Source: Methanosarcina sp. KYL-1
GTDB lineage: Archaea > Halobacteriota > Methanosarcinia > Methanosarcinales > Methanosarcinaceae
Assembly: GCF_024372725.1 (NCBI RefSeq)
Contig: NZ_VOUA01000014.1
Coordinates: forward strand, 29,177-93,176
Length of the DNA stretch: 64,000 nt
Direction: 5' to 3'
Shown here: positions 27,657 through 36,730 of the stretch, piece by piece
How the letters are laid out: each line of letters begins with the position of its first letter
Position numbering within the stretch: position 1 is the first letter of the stretch
The notes under the pieces: model-generated
Seen by the model: the letters and a program-made list of their open reading frames with translations, nothing else
The model's database searches: none
Told to the model about the DNA's origin: nothing
Made by a program: the position numbers and the translations under genes

Positions 27657-29675
27657 ATGGAATTATCCTTACTGGCACATGTTGATATTCTCCTCGGTTT
27701 TGCCGTTCTGATTCTTACTATCTTTTACAAATTCCAGGTCCCTCCAGTGCTCGGTTTCCTTGTGACCGGAGTACTTGTGGGGCCCCATGGGCTGGGGATC
27801 CTTGGCGAGGGGCCTAATGTGGAAATTAATGCAGAGCTGGGAATCATTTTCCTGCTTTTTACCATCGGGGTTGACCTTTCCTTAAAAGAGCTCTGGAAAA
27901 TGAAAAAAGCCGTGCTGGCAGGAGGGGCCCTGCAGATCCTTTTTACCACATTGCTGGTTTTTTCCGTATGCATAGCCCTGGGCTTCAGTTCGGCCACTTC
28001 AGTTTTCATAGGTTTTCTGATCTCGCTTAGCAGTACCGCAATAGTGCTCAAGGTCTTTCAGGAAAAAGGTGAGGTTTACACTCCCCACGGGAAAACTTCA
28101 CTTGCTATTCTGATCTTCCAGGACCTCGCTATCGTACCTCTGATCCTGGTCACTCCCCTGCTTGCAGGAAGCCCGCTGACCTTTGAGGGCTCGCTGTCAA
28201 CAGTTTTTCTCAAAGGTTCGGTAATTATCCTGGTTTTTATCCTGAGTGCAAAGTTTCTGATGCCCCGGATATTCTATCATGTGGGACGGACAGGCAACAA
28301 ACAGCTCTTTCTCCTGAGCGTTGTGTTTGTCTGCCTGACCACAGCCCTCCTGACGTCCAGCGTGGGGCTTTCCCTCGCCCTCGGGGCTTTTTTAGCCGGG
28401 CTCGTCATATCTGACTCCCAGTACAGCCAGCAGGCTATGGGAAATATCGTGCCCTTAAGGGACATGTTCATGAGCTTCTTTTTCGTGTCCATAGGCATGC
28501 TCCTTGATGTACATTATTTACTGGAGCATCTGCCTGTTTTCGTCCTTGCGGCACTTGCCCTCGTCTTTTTAAAAACGATTGCCGGGGGAACCGTTACTTT
28601 CCTGCTTGGGTATCCCCTCCGCACCACCGTGCTCACGGGGTTTGCACTGGCCCAGGTGGGAGAGTTTTCTTTCGTCCTTTCCAGGCTCGGGCTGGAGTAC
28701 TCTCTCCTGACCGAGGAGGTCTATCAGGCCTTCCTGGCAGTCTCCATCATTACAATGGCAGTTACGCCTTTTGTCATCAATTCTTCTCACAGGGCGGCGG
28801 ATTTCCTGCTCGATAAAATCTCAGGCAGGGCTTTTGGCATGAAGCTGATTAACGGCCTGTGTTCAAAGTCCATGGAAGGCGAGGAAAAGGCCGAGCCCCG
28901 GATAAAAGACCACCTTATTCTCGTGGGTTTCGGGTTTTCGGGGCGGACGGTTTCAAAGGCTGCAAAGGCTGCAGGCATCCCCTACATTATCATTGAAACT
29001 AACCCTGATACTGTTTTGCAGGAAAGAATGAATGGGGAAAGGATACACTACGGAGATGCCACCTACGGGGCCGTGCTGGAACATGCCGGGATCAAAGGTG
29101 CAAGGGTCCTTGTAATCGGAATCTCGGATGCTTCTGCAACCAGGAAAATAGTCGAAACTGCAAAGGAGCTGAACCCGAAAATTTGTGTAATTGCAAAGGT
29201 GCGGGACCTGCAGGAAATGAAACACCTGCACGGAATGGGTGCAGATGAAATCATTCCCGAAGAATACGAGACCTCAGTAGAGATCTTCGTCCGCCTCCTT
29301 GAAAAATACCTGATCCCCAGGGAAGAAATTGAAAAACTAGTAAATGATGTCCGGGCCAACGGTTACAGAATGCTGAGAAAGCTGTCTCAGGATGCGGGCA
29401 TGGATAACAATTTCAGTCTGAGGGAAGACCTTCCGGGAGTCGAAATCCTCGTCCTTAAAGTTGGGACAGGGTCCGATTTCGAAGGAAAAACCCTTGCCGG
29501 TCTGGAACTCAGGAAAAGGCACGGAGTGACCGTGCTCTCGGTCCGCCGGGGGGCTGAGATAATTTACACTCCCGAAGGGGATTTTCTCCTCCGGGCAAAC
29601 GATGTCTGTATCCTCCTGGGTAAACCTGAGGAAATCTATAATGTCCGGAAATTCTTTGAAGGGGTGCGGGCATGA
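27657..29675 (+). CDS. Kef-type cation:proton antiporter (CPA2) with TrkA domains
   Basis: A 672-residue K+/H+ or Na+/H+ antiporter. Residues 1-380 form about 12 membrane segments, with the typical VPPVLGFLVTGVLVGPHGLG start, LSSTAIVLKVFQEKGE and IFQDLAIVPLIL (exchange-site Asp). A TrkA-N/RCK nucleotide-binding domain follows (about 418-540, ILVGFGFSGRTVSKAAK), then a TrkA-C ligand domain (about 590-670, VGTGSDFEGKTLAGLELR). Architecture and length match the KefB/KefC-like family, so activity is likely gated by nucleotide. Confidence 0.93.
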   Translation: MELSLLAHVDILLGFAVLILTIFYKFQVPPVLGFLVTGVLVGPHGLGILGEGPNVEINAELGIIFLLFTIGVDLSLKELWKMKKAVLAGGALQILFTTLLVFSVCIALGFSSATSVFIGFLISLSSTAIVLKVFQEKGEVYTPHGKTSLAILIFQDLAIVPLILVTPLLAGSPLTFEGSLSTVFLKGSVIILVFILSAKFLMPRIFYHVGRTGNKQLFLLSVVFVCLTTALLTSSVGLSLALGAFLAGLVISDSQYSQQAMGNIVPLRDMFMSFFFVSIGMLLDVHYLLEHLPVFVLAALALVFLKTIAGGTVTFLLGYPLRTTVLTGFALAQVGEFSFVLSRLGLEYSLLTEEVYQAFLAVSIITMAVTPFVINSSHRAADFLLDKISGRAFGMKLINGLCSKSMEGEEKAEPRIKDHLILVGFGFSGRTVSKAAKAAGIPYIIIETNPDTVLQERMNGERIHYGDATYGAVLEHAGIKGARVLVIGISDASATRKIVETAKELNPKICVIAKVRDLQEMKHLHGMGADEIIPEEYETSVEIFVRLLEKYLIPREEIEKLVNDVRANGYRMLRKLSQDAGMDNNFSLREDLPGVEILVLKVGTGSDFEGKTLAGLELRKRHGVTVLSVRRGAEIIYTPEGDFLLRANDVCILLGKPEEIYNVRKFFEGVRA

Positions 29676-29750
29676 ACTGCCTTTTCCCTTTCTTCTCCTT
29701 TTCTTGTCTCTTTCCTGTCCCTTTCTCCTCTCTGAAAATCCCCCGCGTAA

Positions 29751-29832
29751 AAATCATTGATTCCAAATCATTGATTCCAAATCATTGATTCCAAATCATT
29801 GATTCCAAATCATTGATTCCAAATCATTCATT
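29751..29832. repeat. 14-bp tandem repeat, about 6 copies, running into a gene end
   Basis: The unit aaatcattgattcc repeats with a 14-bp period from 29751. The last degenerate copy overlaps the stop of the winged-helix gene (29824). Confidence 0.94.
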
Positions 29833-30702
29833 CCCGACAGATGCGGGAGTTTCAGTCGGTACTGCCGATACTACCGGTTCTGTTTTTCCGGCATGTTTAG
29901 CCAGTGCACCCGGGGCCTGCAGGGCCGAATAAATCTCGTTTAAGCCTTTTAGAATCTTGAACCCCTTCTCGGTGATCATGTAGTCGCCCCGCTCGTGCTG
30001 CTGCATGATAAGCTCGCTGTCCAGCAGTTTCTGCAGGTGGAAGAGCAGGTTTCCTCCCCGAAGCCCGGTAAGTTCGGAGAAGCCTGAAAAGCTCCTTGCC
30101 TCAAAAGCTACGGCTTTAAGGATTTCCAGGCGCTGGCTGTTGGCTACGGGTTCGAGGATTTCATTGACTACCGGGACGGTTTCAAGGGCTGAAATGTCCT
30201 CTTTTTGTTCCTGGTTGACTGCATAGATCCGCATTGAGCGCATCAGGCTTACCTGTTTCAGGAAAAGTGTCGAGACTTCGGAAAAGCACCTGTCACATTT
30301 CCCATAGGGAGCTTTCTGTCTCATTTCCTCGATTTTTTTGCCGGTTTTTGATATGGCAGCTTCGTCCACATGTTTTTCTTTTATCATGCCTGCATTTTTC
30401 TGCAGGAGGCCGGTGAAAGCAGCCCTGCAGTTTTCCTTTTCAGGGCATTTTTTTACCATGCTGCGGTCAAGTCCGGTCTCGATGTCTTCTAAGAGGTGTC
30501 CTAAAAGTATGTTTGAGTATTCAGTCCTGGAACTTGCCAGGGCAGATTCAAGGTGAAGCCTGTTGGAGTACTCCATTACCTTCTTGATGTCGCTGTGCAT
30601 CTCCGAAAGCTTTGCTTTGATCGCCTGGATTTCAGCAATTTCAGGATGTTCGGGGGTTTCCGGGGCTTGAAGGCAGTTCCTTCCCTTGTCGTTATTTTTC
30701 AT
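29824..30702 (-). CDS. Winged-helix regulator with N-terminal sensor-like region
   Basis: A 292-residue protein. Residues 185-265 form an ArsR-like winged helix (EPVANSQRLEILKAVAFEA, FSGFSELTGLRGGNLLFHLQKLLDSELI, wing GDYMITEKGFKIL). The N-terminal 180 residues are helical with scattered cysteines (CPEKENC, GKCDRC), possibly a metal- or redox-sensing part. The C-terminal tail is Ala/Pro/Thr-rich. It converges with the Kef gene, and the 14-bp array separates them. Confidence 0.82.
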   Translation of the reverse strand: MKNNDKGRNCLQAPETPEHPEIAEIQAIKAKLSEMHSDIKKVMEYSNRLHLESALASSRTEYSNILLGHLLEDIETGLDRSMVKKCPEKENCRAAFTGLLQKNAGMIKEKHVDEAAISKTGKKIEEMRQKAPYGKCDRCFSEVSTLFLKQVSLMRSMRIYAVNQEQKEDISALETVPVVNEILEPVANSQRLEILKAVAFEARSFSGFSELTGLRGGNLLFHLQKLLDSELIMQQHERGDYMITEKGFKILKGLNEIYSALQAPGALAKHAGKTEPVVSAVPTETPASVGNE

Positions 30703-30932
30703 ATTTTCAAATTTCCCTGCTTTATTTATATAGTTTTTGTCCTAACCTTTAAGGTCATTCCAGTGTATAAATGTCCTTAGGGCACAGGAGTGTATTTTGT
30801 ACATTTTGATGCCGATTAAGTATATATCAATGACTGTTCTATAAGTTAGCAGGGCATAAAATGCCGTGTCAAAGGCATCAAATGCCACGTCAGACACAGA
30901 ATCTGTCAGACACTGATGGGAGGTAAAATACT

Positions 30933-31055
30933 ATGGTAAAATGCGGAATTTGCGGAGGCGAAGCCCCCAAACAGCCCTGTATCACTGAAGAAGGCAACTG
31001 TAACCTCTGCGGCAAGAAGGTAGTTCTTGCAGAAGAAAAAGAGAAGAAGAAATAA
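30933..31055 (+). CDS. Small zinc-ribbon-like protein (40 aa)
   Basis: A 40-residue frame with gggaggt placed seven bases before ATG 30933. Two knuckles are visible, CGIC (residues 4-7) and CNLC (23-26), plus Cys16, and a Lys/Glu-rich tail. This is a typical small zinc-binding archaeal protein of unknown function. It lies 140 bp before the right end of the first TnpB element. Confidence 0.7.
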   Translation: MVKCGICGGEAPKQPCITEEGNCNLCGKKVVLAEEKEKKK

Positions 31056-31194
31056 CGAAAGGAAGAACGGAAATTAAGGCTGAGCAATAACAGCCGAAGA
31101 AAAAAGGCCGGTAAATAAAGGCCGAAGAAAAACAGCTAAAGAGTATCGTCCGAATAAAAACGGAACCAGAATCTTGAGTAGCGAACATACCACC

Positions 31195-31325
31195 GTGAAC
31201 TACCCCTCCCTAAAACCTTTTCCTTCCGGCTCAGGTTTTTGAGGAAGGGGCTTCCTGCTTCATACCCCGGAGCAACCTCCGCAAGTCCACAGGCTCTTCC
31301 CCACGTTCCGCAGGTGTCACGTTAC
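31195..31325 (-). ncRNA. Candidate omega RNA (reRNA) of TnpB copy 1
   Basis: The region from the tnpB 3' end to the element's right end is conserved with copy 2 (gtgacacc, gtggacttg, gaagccccttcctc, ggagggg, tagttcac). TnpB nucleases are known to use an RNA from this position, with the guide read from the flank just past the right end. The call rests on position and conservation. Confidence 0.5.
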
Positions 31326-32432
31326 GATCAGACTTTGAGCTTGAAGTGCAAATTTTTTGATATTGATAGCGGCGTTTATGTCCCTGTCATGTTTTGTTTT
31401 ACATTCAGGGCATTCCCATTCCCTAACATCCAGAGTCATGTTAGAATTAAGATATCCGCAAACGTTACAACGTTTTGTTGATGGCTCAAATCCTCCTATC
31501 CTTAACAGGTTTTTTCCATACCATCCAGCTTTATATTCTAACTTTGTAACAAAACTGCTCCATCCGGAATCACTTATTGCCTGTGCAAGACAATGGTTTT
31601 TAAGCATACCATTAACGTTTAACGTTTCCGCGGCTATTGCTTGGTTCTCGCGTATTAGTTTTGAGGAAATTTGGTGCTGGAAGTCTTTTCGCTGGTTACT
31701 GATCTTTTCATGGAGTCTGGATAGTTTTAATCTGGCTTTTTCCCGGTTACTTGAACCTTTAACTTTTCTGCTTATCCTTTTTTGCAGGACTTTCAACCGT
31801 TTCATGGAGTTTTTCAGGTACGTGGGATTATCTATCTTTTCTCCAGTTGAGAGAACTGCAAAATCCTTGATACCCACATCAACCCCTACAGTTGTATCAG
31901 CCGAAAACTCCTGTTTTTCGGGCAACTCTTCCCCATCATCCACAAGAATGCTGATATAACATATTCCAGTTGAGGTCCTGGAAACTGTTGCTGTTTTCAG
32001 TTTCCCCTCAAACCTCCGGTGGAGAACTGCTTTAACTTCACCGATTTTAGGGAGTTTGACAACATTCTTTTCAAAATCGACGGTGTAGTGTTGAGGGACA
32101 GAAAAAGACTGTATGGGGTTTTTTCTTGATTTGAAATTAGGAAAACCTTTCTTTTCCCTGAAAAACTTGGTAAAAGCAGAATCTAAGTTTTTCGTCATTC
32201 CCTGCAATGACTGTGAATTTACTTCTTTAAGCCATTCATACTCTTGTTTCAGTTCAGGAAGCAGGTTGTTCAGGTCATAGCAGGAGAGGGATTTTCCTTC
32301 CTGCTCGTAAGATTTGATTTTCTGTTCCAAAGCCCAGTTATAGATGAACCGGCAGCTCCCTATATGTTTCTCGATCCTGGTTTTTTGTTCAGCTGCGGGA
32401 TACAACCTGAATTTATAGGCTTTTAACATCAT
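31317..32432 (-). CDS. tnpB: TnpB RNA-guided nuclease, copy 1
   Basis: A 371-residue full-length TnpB of the IS200/IS605 superfamily. The N-terminal MLKAYKFRLYPAAEQKTRIEKHIGSCRFIYN is the usual helix-turn-helix-like start. RuvC residues are intact: Asp185 (VGVDVGIKDFAVL), Glu269 (AAETLNVNGM) and Asp351 (HDRDINAA). The zinc finger CNVC...CPEC is at 322-344. It is roughly two-thirds identical to copy 2 by eye and could be active. Confidence 0.95.
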   Translation of the reverse strand: MMLKAYKFRLYPAAEQKTRIEKHIGSCRFIYNWALEQKIKSYEQEGKSLSCYDLNNLLPELKQEYEWLKEVNSQSLQGMTKNLDSAFTKFFREKKGFPNFKSRKNPIQSFSVPQHYTVDFEKNVVKLPKIGEVKAVLHRRFEGKLKTATVSRTSTGICYISILVDDGEELPEKQEFSADTTVGVDVGIKDFAVLSTGEKIDNPTYLKNSMKRLKVLQKRISRKVKGSSNREKARLKLSRLHEKISNQRKDFQHQISSKLIRENQAIAAETLNVNGMLKNHCLAQAISDSGWSSFVTKLEYKAGWYGKNLLRIGGFEPSTKRCNVCGYLNSNMTLDVREWECPECKTKHDRDINAAINIKKFALQAQSLIVT

Positions 32433-32771
32433 ATAAGTAAACGTTTTATGAATTTATATGTATATGGGCGGCTTAACTGATTGTAGTGCAGGAAAGTGGA
32501 CGGCTTTCATCACCTCCCTGCCATTTCCGGCAAAGCCGGAAATGTCGAGGAAGGGGTCTTCTCGCCTTCAAAGATAAAAAGCGCATTCTGCGGGTAATAA
32601 ATGCCTCGGCAGCAGTCGGGGTCGTTTATTGCTCTCTTCTCTGAAAATGTAAAAAAGTACAGTAGATTTTAAGGATTATGATTTTCTCTTTATATTTTTC
32701 CTCCTTAACTTTTCCTCCTTTTATTTGCTGCTTCCATCAAGGTTAAATCCACCTTTCTCTGAAATCTCCTC

Positions 32772-33359
32772 ATGCGCCGAATCATCCTCGCTTCCGCATC
32801 CCCCCGCAGGAAAGAACTATTAAAACAGCTGATAGGGGACAATTTTGAAGTCTTCGTAAGCTCTTATGAGGAAAAACCCCTTCAGGGGTTAAGCCCTGAA
32901 GCACTTCTCATCCGGCATTCCGTGGAAAAAGCCAGGGACGTTGCAAAAAGGTTCGATTCCGGGATCATTATTGCAGCGGATACATCGGTGCTCTGTGAAG
33001 GCGAGGTTCTCGGAAAGCCTCACACCCCGGAAAGAGCAACGGAAATGCTGGAAAAAATAAGCGGAAAAACAGTGCAGGTCATCACGGGCCTGACGGTCCT
33101 GGACATGGACAGAGGAGAGGAAATCAGCGAATCCGAGCTCACAGATGTCCGGATGAAGAAAATGAGTGAGGAAGAGATTTCGGCTTACGTCAGGACAGGT
33201 GAACCTCTTGACAAGGCAGGGGCGTTCGGGATTCAGGATAAGGGGGCAGTGCTGGTGGAACGGGTCGAAGGGGATTTCTTTAATGTGGTGGGACTTCCCC
33301 TGTTCAGGCTTGGGAGGATTCTTGAGATGCTGGGTGTGTCGGTTTTTGAGGTAAATTAA
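32772..33359 (+). CDS. maf: Maf-type nucleoside triphosphate pyrophosphatase
   Basis: A 195-residue house-cleaning enzyme that hydrolyses non-canonical or excess NTPs. The start [19 protein letters not shown] is the Maf P-loop-like signature (SxSPRR), with [24 protein letters not shown] and [30 protein letters not shown] as further conserved parts. Length is typical. The precise base preference cannot be told by eye. Confidence 0.93.
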   Translation: MRRIILASASPRRKELLKQLIGDNFEVFVSSYEEKPLQGLSPEALLIRHSVEKARDVAKRFDSGIIIAADTSVLCEGEVLGKPHTPERATEMLEKISGKTVQVITGLTVLDMDRGEEISESELTDVRMKKMSEEEISAYVRTGEPLDKAGAFGIQDKGAVLVERVEGDFFNVVGLPLFRLGRILEMLGVSVFEVN

Positions 33360-33413
33360 TTTTTATGTGTTGTCGAAAATGCGCACAAGAATCAAAAATT
33401 TGTGGAGGGCTGT

Positions 33414-33575
33414 GTGCGTACCATGGTCAAAAACGTCGGCAAAAAATTCTCTCGTCCGGATGATGCAGTTATCACGATCAAACAGATTAATGAAGAAAGT
33501 ATCCATCGTCACAATGCTTTTGCGGAAAGGGTTGCCCTGATGGGAGAACTTCGGTCAGAAATTGCCCGGGGATAG
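33414..33575 (+). CDS. Small hypothetical protein (53 aa)
   Basis: A short frame starting at GTG 33414, five bases after ggaggg. The peptide begins [19 protein letters not shown], and the rest is helical ([27 protein letters not shown]). An inner ATG at 33423 is an alternative. I recognise no family. Support comes only from the ribosome-binding site and composition. Confidence 0.4.
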   Translation: MRTMVKNVGKKFSRPDDAVITIKQINEESIHRHNAFAERVALMGELRSEIARG

Positions 33576-33663
33576 ATATGGAAAGGTATTTGGAGAAGTA
33601 TGGGCAATAATATCTGGGTTATCTGATTAGTAAGCCCCTTGATAAAACCAGGAGGTAATAATA

Positions 33664-33816
33664 ATGTGTAGTGTTGGAGATTCTTTTGATATCGAGCTGG
33701 AAGGAAAGCTGGCGCCTAAAAATTACGTATGCAAGGACTGTCAAAATAAATTCAAAGGCATTGGCAAGAATGTGACGTGCCCTTCCTGCCAGTCTAAAAA
33801 TGTAGAACCCAAATAA
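33664..33816 (+). CDS. Small zinc-ribbon protein (50 aa)
   Basis: The ATG at 33664 is preceded by a strong aggaggt. The 50-residue product has a CKDC knuckle (about 25-28) and a CPSC knuckle (about 40-43) framing a basic linker, a rubredoxin-like zinc ribbon. It is just upstream of, and collinear with, the 161-residue hypothetical protein. Confidence 0.72.
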   Translation: MCSVGDSFDIELEGKLAPKNYVCKDCQNKFKGIGKNVTCPSCQSKNVEPK

Positions 33817-33848
33817 TCAACCGGATTTTTCAGATACTTATTTTTAAT

Positions 33849-34334
33849 ATGAATAAACCGGATTTTTCTAAAGACATTTCACTGAAGGAAAGTGAAATGC
33901 TCCTCCTGCGCGGCACGGCAGGAACCGTGGCCATTGTGAAAGTAGGTCCGCGTGGGCAGTTCTTTCTGGAAACAGAACATGAAGAGATTGTACTGGGACT
34001 GGAACCTCATGACCTGATTGTTGCTTCTGCGTTTTCGGTGGATGAGAAAACGGAGAAAGGGCTTAAATGCGTTCTCTTCATGATCCGGGAAATGAGGTCA
34101 CCATTAATAGTTCTTCCGAAGAAACACCCTGCATCACCAAGGCTTCCAATCGTAGTGTCGGTTGGTGAAAAGACTGTCCTAAGCTGCCATATCACGCCTG
34201 GCACGCACCCGAATCAGGACGTACTATGCGGTTCAAATGAATTTGATAGCCTGGAGGTAACAGGAACACTGGAGGGCGTACAAATCAAAAATATGCCGCA
34301 GTGTGAGGTTTTAAAGGTTAACTTTGATATCTGA
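33849..34334 (+). CDS. Hypothetical protein (161 aa)
   Basis: A 161-residue soluble, mostly beta protein (RGTAGTVAIVKVGPRGQFFL, EEIVLGLEPHDLIVASAFSV, LPIVVSVGEKTVLSCHITPG) without a signal peptide. I do not recognise its family. It follows the zinc-ribbon gene by 32 bp and may form a two-gene unit with it. Confidence 0.6.
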   Translation: MNKPDFSKDISLKESEMLLLRGTAGTVAIVKVGPRGQFFLETEHEEIVLGLEPHDLIVASAFSVDEKTEKGLKCVLFMIREMRSPLIVLPKKHPASPRLPIVVSVGEKTVLSCHITPGTHPNQDVLCGSNEFDSLEVTGTLEGVQIKNMPQCEVLKVNFDI

Positions 34335-34558
34335 CCAACGCATATATTCAGCCATGGGGTCAAATTATCTTATCCCGGTGCTTTTTTTATTTCCATTTCT
34401 TAATTTGTCCCGCTTCTGATGTGTTTTTGTCTTCCTTTCTTTTCCTTTATTTGTCACCGGGTGGTCTATTTGGGGCCGGTTTCGTTTTCTTTATATTTCT
34501 TGAGACTTATTTTTAATTATAGCATCAAATTAATTCGTTATTCACAGTGGTGTTCGGA

Positions 34559-35983
34559 ATGCTGCAAGTGTACAATACCCTGACCAGAAATAAAGAGCCT
34601 TTCAAGCCCCTGAAAGCAGGGGAAGTTTCGATTTATGCGTGCGGGCCTACGGTTTACAATTTTCCCCACATAGGCAATTACCGCACTTTTTTAATGACGG
34701 ACAACCTTGTCAGGACCCTTGAATACCTTGGTTACAAAGTAACACTTGTTATGAACATCACGGACATCGACGACAAGACCATCCGGGACTCGGAAAAGGC
34801 CGGGATGTCCCTTAAAGTTTTCACAGAGAAGTATACGAAGGAATTTTTTAAGGGCCTTGATATGCTGAATATCAGGCGGGCTTCAGTGTATCCGAAAGCC
34901 ACTGAAAACGTCGGCGGAATGGTCAACCTTACGCAGAAATTGATGGAAAAGGGGCTTGCTTATGAAAAAGGAGGGTCGGTCTATTACAGGATTTCGGGAT
35001 TTCCGGAGTATGGCAAGCTTTCGAAAATCGATTTTGAGAACATTAAAATCGGGGCTTCGGTCGATGTGGACGAATACGATAAGGACAACCCCCGGGACTT
35101 TGCCCTCCTGAAAGCCTCAACGCCGGAGGAAATCGAGCGGGGGATCTGCTATGAAAGCCCCTGGGGCAAGATCAGGCCAGGCTGGCACATCGAATGTTCG
35201 GTCATGGCAATGAAAACCTTCGGCCCAACCCTTGACATCCACACCGGGGGCGTGGACCTGATCTTCCCGCACCACGAAAACGAGATCGCTCAGTCCGAAG
35301 GGGCCACAGGAAACCCCTTTGTCCGCTACTGGGTCCACGGGGAGCACCTGATCGTGGAAGGGGAAAAAATGAGCAAGTCGAAAGGAAACGTTTTTACGCT
35401 TCCCGAAATCGTGGAAATATACGGGGGGGAAGTGGTCCGTTTCATGTTCCTCTCAGTCCACTACCGCAAAAAGCTGGACTATTCCGAAGCGTTTGCCGAA
35501 AACGCTAAAAACAACTACATGAAGCTTAAAGAGACCCTTGATAACCTTGAATTTGTCCTGGGAAGCGCAGATGACCGGGAATATCCCGGGGACGAAGAAA
35601 CTCTCAAAGTACTTCCTGAACTGGAAATCCAGTTTAAGGAGGCTCTCGAAGACGACATCAACACCCCTAAAGCCATAACGGCCTTCCGCGACCTTTCCCG
35701 TACCGCCAACAGGTATCTCGAAGCCGGGAAAAACAGGCAGGTGCTTGAGAAAATACACACCCTTTACCGCCAATTTTCGGATGTCCTGGGCCTTTTTGCA
35801 GGAAAAGAAGAGGTCCCGGAAGAAGTAATGAAGCTGGTTGAGGAACGTGAAGCTGCCCGGCAAAAGAAGGACTGGTCTACTTCAGATTCTATCAGGGACC
35901 AAATAAAAGACCTTGGCTATATTGTCCAGGACACAAAAGAAGGGCCTAATGTAAAGAAGGCTGAAGGTGAATTGACAGCATAA
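34559..35983 (+). CDS. cysS: Cysteinyl-tRNA synthetase
   Basis: A 474-residue class I CysRS. The HIGH motif is HIGN (37-40) and the KMSKS motif is at 270-274. Zinc ligands Cys28 (ACGPTVYN), Cys213 ([10 protein letters not shown]), His238 and Glu242 (FPHHENE) are all present. The frame opens at GTG 34547, but ATG 34559 ([15 protein letters not shown]) gives the family N-terminus and has ggtgtt upstream. It charges tRNA-Cys directly, in parallel with SepCysS at 9253. Confidence 0.96.
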   Translation: MLQVYNTLTRNKEPFKPLKAGEVSIYACGPTVYNFPHIGNYRTFLMTDNLVRTLEYLGYKVTLVMNITDIDDKTIRDSEKAGMSLKVFTEKYTKEFFKGLDMLNIRRASVYPKATENVGGMVNLTQKLMEKGLAYEKGGSVYYRISGFPEYGKLSKIDFENIKIGASVDVDEYDKDNPRDFALLKASTPEEIERGICYESPWGKIRPGWHIECSVMAMKTFGPTLDIHTGGVDLIFPHHENEIAQSEGATGNPFVRYWVHGEHLIVEGEKMSKSKGNVFTLPEIVEIYGGEVVRFMFLSVHYRKKLDYSEAFAENAKNNYMKLKETLDNLEFVLGSADDREYPGDEETLKVLPELEIQFKEALEDDINTPKAITAFRDLSRTANRYLEAGKNRQVLEKIHTLYRQFSDVLGLFAGKEEVPEEVMKLVEEREAARQKKDWSTSDSIRDQIKDLGYIVQDTKEGPNVKKAEGELTA

Positions 35984-36173
35984 CGGAAGTTCTTTGAAAA
36001 ACCGAAAGCCAGCCTCATCGCTCTGAAGATACTTTTTCCCAGAAAAGAAACTTGAGGCAGAGTGTTTTACTCTCTTTTCCAGCCTCTGCCCCCCTTTTCG
36101 TCACTATTTTTTAAGTTTTTTACGGATTTGAATTGATTTTTGAATTGATTTTTTCCGGTTCAGACTTTCCGGT

Positions 36174-36467
36174 TCAGACAGGGAAGCCTTCAATCTTCTC
36201 AAGATAGAATATTTCCGGTTTGCCAGAAACCCCTACATTCTGCATCCTCTTCTTCAGGTCCTCGGAAGCTATGAATTTGATGGCATTCTCTTTTGTGTCT
36301 CAATTAAAAAGAATAAATATCTCATTCGGGTCATCCGAATTGCGGAAAAGTTGTCCGCCTTTGCATCCGGCTTTTCCTCTTGTTGATCCGTGTTCATCAA
36401 ATATGGATTTCCATCTGGAGTAGTCTTCGACTTTGTGTTTTATTGCTAAATATACCGTAATCCACAC
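36174..36467 (-). pseudogene. Broken small cyclase/monooxygenase-like gene (one nonsense codon)
   Basis: A minus-strand frame from GTG 36467 (after aggggg) to TGA 36174 encodes about 97 residues: AIKHKVEDYSRWKSIFDEHG, KGGQLFRNSDDPNEIFILF, then N-stop-DTKENAIKF, and EDLKKRMQNVGVSGKPEIFY, ending EKIEGFPV. It looks like the small ferredoxin-fold antibiotic-biosynthesis-monooxygenase/cyclase type. A single in-frame TGA at 36298-36300 interrupts it, most simply from TGG (Trp). TGA is not the pyrrolysine codon, so recoding is unlikely. Confidence 0.7.
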
Positions 36468-36730
36468 CCCCCTGTATAATTGGGTTTCTGCACCCCTATT
36501 AGTATAGTATTAGATTTTATAGAAAAGCTTTGTTTCATACGTTTTTTTCACAATCACTTTCTTTGCAGCATCACTTTCTTTCAGCATCATTTTCTTTCAG
36601 CGTCACTTTCTTTCCAGCTTTTCTGGCAGGACAGGATCTGTACAATCAGGACTGTTCAATCTTTCAGCATTTCCGGTGCAGAGGAAAGGAAGGAATAAAT
36701 AAGTACCAGTGGATTTATCATATTAATATA

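Larger units (their letters stand above)
31195..32572 (-). mobile_element. IS605-type TnpB-only element, copy 1
   Basis: The ends are inferred by alignment with copy 2 (58012-59354). On the element's strand the left end is tttgaaggcgagaagacccc and the right end ...ggagggg then tagttcac. It follows the target-like sequence tttttatc (plus-strand 32573-32580). A perfect 9-bp hairpin in the left end (32522-32544: catttccgg/ccggaaatg) matches the subterminal palindromes of this superfamily. No tnpA gene is present, so movement would need a transposase in trans. Confidence 0.8.

Noticed and set aside
36298..36300. In-frame TGA read as a recoded amino acid
   Set aside because: Pyrrolysine uses TAG, there is no sign of selenocysteine machinery or a SECIS-like structure here, and Trp to stop is simpler.
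36530..36730. N-terminal extension of the S16 protease from 36530
   Set aside because: It is Phe/Ser low complexity from a ctttcagcat-like repeat; the signal anchor starts properly at ATG 36731.
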